This document shows, piece by piece, positions 58,331 to 64,000 of a DNA stretch of 64,000 nt; within the stretch, counting starts at the first letter, position 1, and every line of letters begins with the position of its first letter. A program made the position numbers and the translations under genes. The notes beneath the pieces are model-generated. The model had not been told where the DNA came from. It did not search any database and saw nothing but the letters and a program-made list of their open reading frames with translations. Where the stretch lies: positions 167,588 through 231,587 of the forward strand of contig NZ_KL647042.1 of the NCBI RefSeq assembly GCF_000725495.1. The letters are read 5' to 3'. This stretch comes from Streptomyces aureus (lineage in GTDB: Bacteria; Actinomycetota; Actinomycetes; Streptomycetales; Streptomycetaceae).

Positions 58331-59362
58331 CTAAGGCACTCCGGCCCCGACGGACGACTCCCCCGGACCCGGCCCGGCGGCGCCCGGCGCCCCCTGTTCC
58401 GAGCGCTCCAGCACCCGGGACAACCGGTCCCGGTGGGCCCTGATCACGTCGCCGAGCCCGGCGGGCTCCAGGACCTCGAACTCGAAGCCCATCATCATCA
58501 CGTGGACGACCATGACGTCGAGGCTCGCCGCCCCGGTGCGCAGGACACAGCTGTCCTCGCCCGAGGCCTCCAGGGTCCCGGCGGACGGGGAGATCCGCGC
58601 CGCGGCCTCCTCCAGCGGCACCAGCAGCCGGACGACGGCGTTCGTGGCGTACGCGCCGGTGGACACACCCCGGGAGACGTACTCGGCCAGGTTCTCGTCC
58701 GGTGGCGTACGCGGGGTGAAGCGCGGCCCGTGCGGCGGCCGGGGCGTCACGCGGTCCACGCGGAACGTGCGCCAGTCCTCGCGCTCCACGTCCCAGGCGA
58801 CCAGGTACCAGCGGCGCTCGGTGCACACCAGCCGGTACGGCTCGACGGTCCGCCGGGTGGCGGCCCCCGTGTGGTCGCGGTACTCGAAGCGCAGCCGCTC
58901 GCTGTCACGGCAGGCGTTGGCCAGTTCGGTGAGGACGGCAGGGTCGACGGCGGAGGGCCCCGCGCCGCGCAGCATCGGCACCGTGAAGGCGTTCAGCGCG
59001 CCGACCCTGCGCCGCAGCCGGTTCGGCAGCACCTGCTCCAGTTTCGCGAGCGCGCGCACCGAGGACTCGCCGATGCCCTCGATGCCCTGCCCGGCCGCCG
59101 TGCGCAGCCCCACGGCCACCGCGACGGCCTCGTCGTCGTCCAGGAGCAGCGGCGGCAGTTCGGCCCCCGCGCCGAGCTGGTAGCCGCCGCCCGTGCCCGG
59201 GGTGGCGTTGACGGGATACCCCAGCTCGCGCAGCCGCTCCACGTCACGGCGGACGGTGCGCGCGGTGACGCCGAGGCGCCCCGCGAGGTCCGCGCCCGAC
59301 CATTCGCGGTGGGCCTGCAGCAGTGAGAGCAGGCGCAGCAGCCGTGCCGATGTCTCCAACAT
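58331..59362 (-). CDS. WYL-domain transcriptional regulator (YafY type)
   Basis: A 343-residue protein. The N-terminal DeoR-like helix-turn-helix (LLRLLSLLQAHREWSGADLA, LGVTARTVRRDVERLRELGY) is followed by a WYL domain (about residues 140-220, EPYRLVCTERRWYLVAWDVE, FRVDRVTPRP) and a C-terminal WCX extension. WYL domains bind nucleic acids or nucleotides and regulate DNA-damage or defence genes, among others. The gene is isolated and no target is suggested by its neighbours. Confidence 0.9.
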   Translation of the reverse strand: MLETSARLLRLLSLLQAHREWSGADLAGRLGVTARTVRRDVERLRELGYPVNATPGTGGGYQLGAGAELPPLLLDDDEAVAVAVGLRTAAGQGIEGIGESSVRALAKLEQVLPNRLRRRVGALNAFTVPMLRGAGPSAVDPAVLTELANACRDSERLRFEYRDHTGAATRRTVEPYRLVCTERRWYLVAWDVEREDWRTFRVDRVTPRPPHGPRFTPRTPPDENLAEYVSRGVSTGAYATNAVVRLLVPLEEAAARISPSAGTLEASGEDSCVLRTGAASLDVMVVHVMMMGFEFEVLEPAGLGDVIRAHRDRLSRVLERSEQGAPGAAGPGPGESSVGAGVP

Positions 59363-59422
59363 GCCGCCGAGTCTGCCAGCGCTCGCGGACAGCCACTGTC
59401 CGCGAGTACGGGGCTTTCTCAG

Positions 59423-59546
59423 GGCTGGTGGGGGATCTGCGGTAGGCGCTCAAGGCCGGTAGGGGGTCTGCGGCATGTGCTCACGGCCGATAGAGGGTCT
59501 GCGGCAGGTCCTCAGGGCCGGTAGGGGATCTGCGGCACGTCGAAAC
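59423..59546. repeat. 31-bp tandem repeat, four copies, from the 3' end of the binding-protein gene
   Basis: Units start at 59423, 59454, 59485 and 59516. The last contains the final codons and stop (59512-59514 lies at its edge) of the ABC binding-protein gene; the other three lie downstream. The period is not a multiple of 3. Confidence 0.85.
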
Positions 59547-60789
59547 AGTTCGTGTTCATGTCGCCCTGGGTGACCCAGCCGCTGCCGTCCCGCCAGCGGG
59601 CCACCGACAGACAGGTCCGGCGCGTCTTCGGCGGCTCGGCCAGCCGCTCGTAGACGACGGGGATCAGCAGCCCGCCCGCGGTGTAGGGCCTGCCCCGGTT
59701 CATGAAGGCGTCGACGCAGGCCCGGGTGATGTGCGGGGCGCAGGACTGCGCCGCGTCGGTGAACCACCGTGCCGCCGCCCAGCCCTCCAGCTGCCACTGG
59801 GAGTGGGTGGCCAGCCCCGCGGTCGCGTCGCGGAACTCCCGGACGGCAGGGTCGCCGACGTCCTCGTAGTTGCGGCTCGACCCCGTGGCCCACAGCGCGT
59901 TGCGGCAGCGCGGCGCGCTCTTGTAGTCCTCGGGCACGGTGGACGTCCAGTTCTGGACGTTGGTCACCTTGGCCAGCACGTGGGCGCCGACGGCGTCCAT
60001 GGCCTGGCAGAGCTGGGCGTTGCCGTGGGTGTCGAGGGCGTCGAAGACGAGCTGGGCGCCCTGGGCCTTCAGGTCGGCCGCGGCGGCGCGGAAGTCGGGC
60101 AGCGCGAAGTCGACCTGTTCGGCGACGACCCGGTAGCCCTCGGCCCTGAGCCCCTGGGTGACGAGCCGGGCGTAGGCGGCGGAGGCGGACTGGTTGTAGG
60201 AGACGACGGCGGCGGTGCGGGCTCCGTGAACGCGCTTGAAGTAGCGGTAGACCTCGGTGCCGCCGTACAGCTCGCCGTTCCAGCCGGGGGTGCCCTCGCG
60301 CGGGGCCAGGCTGCCGTAGATCCCGTACAGGTGCGGATAGGTGTCGTAGGCGGCGCCGATGGGCTGGCCGCCGATGTCGGGCACGCCCGCCCGGGACACC
60401 TGGGGGGCGCCGGCGTAGTCGAGGGAGGTCGTGGCGACGAGGGCGACGACCTTGTCCTCGTCGATCAGCCGGTGCACGCAGGCGCTGTTGCCGACGCCGC
60501 TGCCGCCGTCGTCGCACGTGCGCACCTCGACCCGCCGCCCGTCGATGCCGCCCCGGGCGTCGAGCCGGTCGAAGAAGGTCTTCGCGCCGTCACGCGGTCC
60601 GGTGAAGGCGGAGGCGCCGACGGGACTGGTGGCGCTGCTGATGACGCCGACGCGGATCGGCGCGGCGGACGCCCCGGGCGTGGGCGTGCCGGGGTTCTCG
60701 AAGTCGCTCTCGGGGAGCCGGCTGCCGCAGGCCGTGCCGAGCAGGAGCAGCAGGCCCGCGACGGCGGCGCCGGCAGCGGTGCGCCGCAC
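59512..60789 (-). CDS. ABC transporter substrate-binding lipoprotein, branched-chain amino acid type
   Basis: A 425-residue lipoprotein. Signal peptide MRRTAAGAAVAGLLLLLGTA with lipobox LGTAC, then a type-1 periplasmic-binding-protein fold (PIRVGVISSATSPVGASAFT, DARGGIDGRRVEVRTCDDGG, VVALVATTSLDYAG, GARTAAVVSYNQSASAAYAR). This is the LivJ/LivK class used for amino acids, amides or aromatic acids; the ligand cannot be told. It follows another lipoprotein gene 6 bases upstream. The permease of matching type is encoded on the opposite strand from 61982, so the importer is split over divergent transcripts. Confidence 0.88.
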   Translation of the reverse strand: MRRTAAGAAVAGLLLLLGTACGSRLPESDFENPGTPTPGASAAPIRVGVISSATSPVGASAFTGPRDGAKTFFDRLDARGGIDGRRVEVRTCDDGGSGVGNSACVHRLIDEDKVVALVATTSLDYAGAPQVSRAGVPDIGGQPIGAAYDTYPHLYGIYGSLAPREGTPGWNGELYGGTEVYRYFKRVHGARTAAVVSYNQSASAAYARLVTQGLRAEGYRVVAEQVDFALPDFRAAAADLKAQGAQLVFDALDTHGNAQLCQAMDAVGAHVLAKVTNVQNWTSTVPEDYKSAPRCRNALWATGSSRNYEDVGDPAVREFRDATAGLATHSQWQLEGWAAARWFTDAAQSCAPHITRACVDAFMNRGRPYTAGGLLIPVVYERLAEPPKTRRTCLSVARWRDGSGWVTQGDMNTNCFDVPQIPYRP

Positions 60790-60795
60790 CGCCGC

Positions 60796-61359
60796 TCAGC
60801 AGCCCGGGACGGCGCTCGCCGAGGCGTTGCCGCTCAGCTGGACCAGGGCGCAGAGCGTGTTCACGGAGACCTTCCAGGTGCCGTTCTGCTGGACGGCGGT
60901 GCCGGAGGCGTTCGGCAGGGCGGTCGCGCCCTTCACGGTCAGCGTGTAGGTCACGTCCGCCTGGGTCGGCGAGGTGAACTCGATCTTCTCCACGGTGGCC
61001 TTCGCCTCCCGGCCGCGCTGGTCGCCGTTGAAGCCCTGGAGCACCGGGGCCAGCTGGTCGCCGTTCTCGAGCAGGGCCTGCTTCTCCTGCGTGGAGACGG
61101 AGGGGTCGAAGAACTTCTCCCAGTTCTGCTTGATCTCCTTCTGGGCCGCCGCCGGGTCGGCCGGAGCCGTGGCGGACGGCACACTGGTGGTGTGTTCCGC
61201 CGAAGGTGTGGGCGACGCGGAACCGCCGCCGCCGTTGTCACTGCACGCCGTGAGGGCCGCGGCGAGGACGAGCACCGCCCCCGCCGCCAGGGCCCTGACG
61301 TGTCCCCGCCCGCGATCGCCGCTGACGTTCCCCCGCCTGAGGTCGCTCCCGAGAACCAT
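60796..61359 (-). CDS. Putative lipoprotein of unknown function
   Basis: A 187-residue protein with a signal peptide (GHVRALAAGAVLVLAAALTA) and a lipobox cysteine in LTACSDN, then a Gly/Ser/Thr/Pro linker and a domain (KEIKQNWEKFFDPSVSTQEK, VTYTLTVKGATALPNASGTA) resembling NTF2-like or low-molecular-weight antigen MTB12-like lipoproteins. Start ATG 61359 or GTG 61368 nine bases upstream. It lies 6 bases before the binding-protein gene and is cotranscribed with it. Confidence 0.75.
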   Translation of the reverse strand: MVLGSDLRRGNVSGDRGRGHVRALAAGAVLVLAAALTACSDNGGGGSASPTPSAEHTTSVPSATAPADPAAAQKEIKQNWEKFFDPSVSTQEKQALLENGDQLAPVLQGFNGDQRGREAKATVEKIEFTSPTQADVTYTLTVKGATALPNASGTAVQQNGTWKVSVNTLCALVQLSGNASASAVPGC

Positions 61360-61481
61360 CTGGCTCACCACCGGGTGTCGGTCCGGGCCACAAGCGCCCG
61401 GTGCTTTCAGGGTCAGCTTCCAGGGGGCATAGTGCAAGCCATCGGCTGACATGGACAGATACCCGACGTTTGGGAGTCCGG

Positions 61482-61982
61482 ATGCGGACAGCTCGACTGC
61501 GGAGCGTGCACCCCGTCCTGTGGGCCGGCTGGGCCGCCCTGGCCGCCGGGGCGGTGCTGTGCGTCATCGGCTGGTACGGCGTCTCGGGCGAGCGGTTCGC
61601 GGAACGCCAGCTCCCCTACCTCGCCTCCTGCACCGTGCCCGGGGCCGCGCTGATCGTCGCCGGGGCGGTGCTCCTCGCCCACGGCAGGGACGCGTCGGCC
61701 ACGGCCCGCGTGGAGGAGCTGTACGGGCTGCTGGTGGCCGCCGAGGACGGGGAACCGGGGCCCGCGGCGGCCGCACCGGTGGCCGTGAGCGGTGACCGCC
61801 TCATGGTGCCCGGCGGCACCCTGTACCACCGCGCGGACTGCCCGCTGGTCGCCGGGAAGCCGGAGGCCGTGCCGGCCGACTCCCGCGTCCTCGCCGGCGG
61901 GGACCTGGGGCCCTGCCCGATCTGCGAACCCGACGCCGGCGACGGTCCCGCGGCGGGCCCGGACGACCGATCGCCCCGCTGA
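61482..61982 (+). CDS. Small two-helix membrane protein with Cys/His metal-binding-like C-terminus
   Basis: A 166-residue protein. Two transmembrane helices (about residues 11-31 and 48-66) are followed by a linker and a C-terminal module with TLYHRADCPLVAGK and LGPCPICEP, i.e. one His and three Cys spaced like a small zinc ribbon or the metal site of Ada-like domains. GGGAG lies 5 bases before ATG 61482. The stop overlaps the start of the permease gene (TGATG), so the two are translationally coupled. Function unknown; a role beside the transporter is implied only by the overlap. Confidence 0.75.
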   Translation: MRTARLRSVHPVLWAGWAALAAGAVLCVIGWYGVSGERFAERQLPYLASCTVPGAALIVAGAVLLAHGRDASATARVEELYGLLVAAEDGEPGPAAAAPVAVSGDRLMVPGGTLYHRADCPLVAGKPEAVPADSRVLAGGDLGPCPICEPDAGDGPAAGPDDRSPR

Positions 61983-64000
61983 TGTCCTCGCTGACCTACG
62001 ACCTCACGCTCGCCGGGCTCTCGATCGGCTCCGCCGCCGCGCTCACCGGGATCGGGCTGGTCGTCACCTACCGGGCCACGGGCGTGCTCAACTTCGCGCA
62101 CGGGGCGATCGCGATGGTGTGCGCGTATCTGCTGCGCCAGTTCACGGTCGGGTGGGGCTGGCCGCTCGCGCTCGGCGCCTCGGTCACCCTGCTGGTGGTG
62201 GCCCCGGCCATCGGGGTGACCCTGGAGCGCCTGGTGTTCCGGCCGCTGTCCCTGCGCGGCGGCGACCCGGCGCAGACGCTGGTCGCGAGCATCGGGGTCT
62301 TCGTGCTGCTGGTGGGCGGCGCGGCGCTCGTGTGGGGCACGGGGGCGCGGACGGACGCGCCGGTCCTGGTGTCGGCGGATCCCTGGGGCCAGCTGGCGGT
62401 GGTGGTCGCACTGGCCGCCGGGGTGGACGCTCTGACCCGCTGGACCCGCTTCGGCACGGAGCTGCGTGCCGTCGTCGACGACCGCCCGCTGGCGGTGCTC
62501 GGCGGGATCGACGCCGACCGGGTGGCCGCGGCGGGCTGGGCCTTCGGCTCGTTCACGGCGGGCCTGACGGGCGTGCTCCTCGCGCCGTACGTGCGGCTCG
62601 ACCCCTACGGTCTGCCGCTGCTCGTCATCGAGGTGATGGCGGTCGCGGTGGCGGCCCGGATGCGCAGTCTGCCCGTCGCCGTGCTGGTCGCGCTCGGCAT
62701 CGGTGTCGCCCAGAGCCAGCTGACCCGGCTGCACCCCTCGGGCTGGGCGGAGCCGCTGCTCCTGGCGGTCGGCGCCAACCTCTTCGTGGTGGCGCTGCTC
62801 GTCGCCGCGCTCGTCCTGCCCGGCATCGGCACCGGGGACGCGCTCCCGCGCCCGGCGGCGGCCCGGGTGACGGCGCCGCCCGGGGCCTGGGCCGTTGCCG
62901 TCGTGCTGTTCCTGCTGCCGCTGGGGTTCGCCGGCTCGGACCTGCACACGTCGGTGCAGGTGCCCGCCCTCGGTGTCGTCCTGCTGTCGCTGGTCGTGGT
63001 CACCGGCCGCGGCGGCCAGATCTCGCTGGGCCAGGCCGCGTACGCCGGTCTGGGCGCCCTGTTCACGGCGCTGCTGGCCGCGGGCCGGTTCCCGGGGCTT
63101 CCGAGGCTGCCGGAACTGGCCGCGCTGGCGGTGGCCGTGCTGCTGGTCGCCCCGCTCGGCGTACTGACCGGCTGGCCGGCCATCGGACGGCACGGCCTGG
63201 CGCTCGCGGTGGCGACGTTCGCGGTGGGGGTGGGCGTCAGCCGGTTCGTCTTCGAGCAGCCGTACGCGGTGACCGGGCTGTCCCTCGGCCGCCCGGCCGG
63301 ATTCGGCGGCGACCGCGCGTACTACGTGCTCGAACTCCTGCTGCTGGCCGCCGCCGTGCTCGCGGCGCACACGCTGCGCAGGGGCCGGACGGGACGGGCC
63401 CTGGCCGCCATGCGGGACCACGAGGCGGGGGCGTCCGCCGCGGGTGTCCGGGTCCCGGCCCTGAAGCTGACCGCGTTCGTGGCGGGGGCCGCGCTGGCCG
63501 CGCTGGGCGGCGGCATGCTCGGCATGGGCCTGCGCGCCTTCGACCCGGCCGAGTTCGACCCGGTCCGCAGTCTGCTGTGGTTCGCGGCGGTCGTCGTGCT
63601 GGGCGCCGACAGCGTCCTCGGCGCGCTCGTCGCCGCTGCTCTGCTGGTCGGGCTCGACGCTGGGGCCCGGGGCGGGGTGGCGGCCGTCGTCGTCGGGCTG
63701 CTCGCCGTCCTCGTCGGCCGCTTCCCCGAGGGACCCTACGAGGCCCTGCGCAAGGCACTGTCCCGGCTCCGCCCCGAACGCCGGGCGACCCTGACCCCGC
63801 TGGGCCTCACCACGCGCCGCCGGCTGAGCCCCGCCCTCGCCACCCGCCCCGGCTCACCCGCGCCGGGGCCCACGGCCACGACCGCGCTCCGCACCGAAAC
63901 CGGACCCCGACCGCACCCGGCCCCCGTCCGACCGACAGGAACGGACCGGGCCCCCACCCCGACGGCGGTCCCCGGCCCACCCCCGAGCCCCACCCCGCCG
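61982..64000 (+). CDS. Fused LivH-LivM branched-chain-type ABC permease (incomplete at window end)
   Basis: The frame is open from ATG 61982 to the end of the window, 673 codons without a stop. The N-terminal half is LivH-like (GLSIGSAAALTGIGLVVTYR, GVLNFAHGAIAMVCAYLL, LRAVVDDRPLAVLGGIDADR). The second half is LivM-like (VVTGRGGQISLGQAAYAGLG, LRRGRTGRALAAMRDHEAGA, GADSVLGALVAAALL). Both permeases, normally separate genes, are joined in one chain. After the last helix a Pro/Thr/Arg-rich stretch of about 80 residues runs to the window edge; whether an ATPase domain follows cannot be seen. It pairs logically with the divergent binding protein. Confidence 0.88.
   Translation, partial: MSSLTYDLTLAGLSIGSAAALTGIGLVVTYRATGVLNFAHGAIAMVCAYLLRQFTVGWGWPLALGASVTLLVVAPAIGVTLERLVFRPLSLRGGDPAQTLVASIGVFVLLVGGAALVWGTGARTDAPVLVSADPWGQLAVVVALAAGVDALTRWTRFGTELRAVVDDRPLAVLGGIDADRVAAAGWAFGSFTAGLTGVLLAPYVRLDPYGLPLLVIEVMAVAVAARMRSLPVAVLVALGIGVAQSQLTRLHPSGWAEPLLLAVGANLFVVALLVAALVLPGIGTGDALPRPAAARVTAPPGAWAVAVVLFLLPLGFAGSDLHTSVQVPALGVVLLSLVVVTGRGGQISLGQAAYAGLGALFTALLAAGRFPGLPRLPELAALAVAVLLVAPLGVLTGWPAIGRHGLALAVATFAVGVGVSRFVFEQPYAVTGLSLGRPAGFGGDRAYYVLELLLLAAAVLAAHTLRRGRTGRALAAMRDHEAGASAAGVRVPALKLTAFVAGAALAALGGGMLGMGLRAFDPAEFDPVRSLLWFAAVVVLGADSVLGALVAAALLVGLDAGARGGVAAVVVGLLAVLVGRFPEGPYEALRKALSRLRPERRATLTPLGLTTRRRLSPALATRPGSPAPGPTATTALRTETGPRPHPAPVRPTGTDRAPTPTAVPGPPPSPTPP

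Noticed and set aside
61616..63421. A 601-codon minus-strand frame opposite the LivH-LivM permease
   Set aside because: The plus-strand permease has hydrophobic helices and Liv motifs through the whole stretch. The opposing frame is hydrophilic and low-complexity.

Overview
The window is a high-GC actinobacterial chromosome segment that reads as Streptomyces. Support for this: third codon positions are almost all G or C, GTG starts are frequent, several genes look leaderless, and the gene content is typical of the genus (two streptogrisin-type proteases, class F sortase, SepF paralogue, DUF5685 protein, an LAETG-tailed LPMO, SOS-controlled DnaE2-type polymerase, homogentisate dioxygenase beside a GntR regulator). 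The gene order hmgA - GntR - ISP-domain protein - CoA transferase - RskA/SigK - DUF4331/TPR/NicO - kinase - SGNH lipase resembles, from memory, the SCO1715-SCO1725 area of S. coelicolor; this was not checked. No tRNA, rRNA, CRISPR array, prophage or insertion sequence was seen.

Layout. 1-8.8 kb: acyl-CoA and aldehyde catabolism (MaoC end, TetR, acyl-CoA dehydrogenase, a second divergent TetR, EamA exporter, aldehyde dehydrogenase/alcohol dehydrogenase pair, orphan ABC ATPase). 8.8-11.3 kb: a degenerate repeat block, a class F sortase and the overlapping surface-protein gene. 11.5-15.5 kb: molybdopterin oxidoreductase, TetR, repeats, lipoprotein. 15.6-20.4 kb: hmgA, GntR, orphan type ISP domain protein, CoA transferase. 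20.5-29.6 kb: small protein, RskA anti-sigma and SigK on the minus strand, facing away from a plus-strand run of DUF4331 protein, TPR membrane protein, NicO metal transporter and Ser/Thr kinase. 29.7-37.5 kb: lipase, AAA ATPase, GntR, acetyltransferases, methyltransferase, serine hydrolase, hypothetical protein. 37.7-41 kb: wall-anchored LPMO, lipase, MarR and cupin. 41-48.3 kb: DnaE2 with LexA boxes, two streptogrisins flanking a slipin. 48.5-54.9 kb: DUF1684, DUF5685, SepF, glutaryl-CoA dehydrogenase-like enzyme, MFS exporter. 55-64 kb: PIG-V-like mannosyltransferase, PAP2 phosphatase, I78 inhibitor, WYL regulator, and a split branched-chain-type ABC importer whose fused LivH-LivM permease runs off the window.

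Three points stand out. A shared 19-bp palindrome (consensus close to AAACTAGCACTGCTAGTTT) lies upstream of both acyl-CoA dehydrogenases and the aldehyde dehydrogenase, which suggests a small catabolic regulon run by the TetR at 2.7 kb. Short tandem duplications recur at gene 3' ends and convergent junctions, including copies of the sortase 3' end and of the binding-protein 3' end, and a 9-bp repeat that carries a GntR frame deep into the antisense of its neighbour. Several proteins have unusual architectures: a slipin that appears to lack its coiled coil, a DnaE2 with a collagen-like insertion, and a DUF5685 protein with a very cysteine-dense tail.
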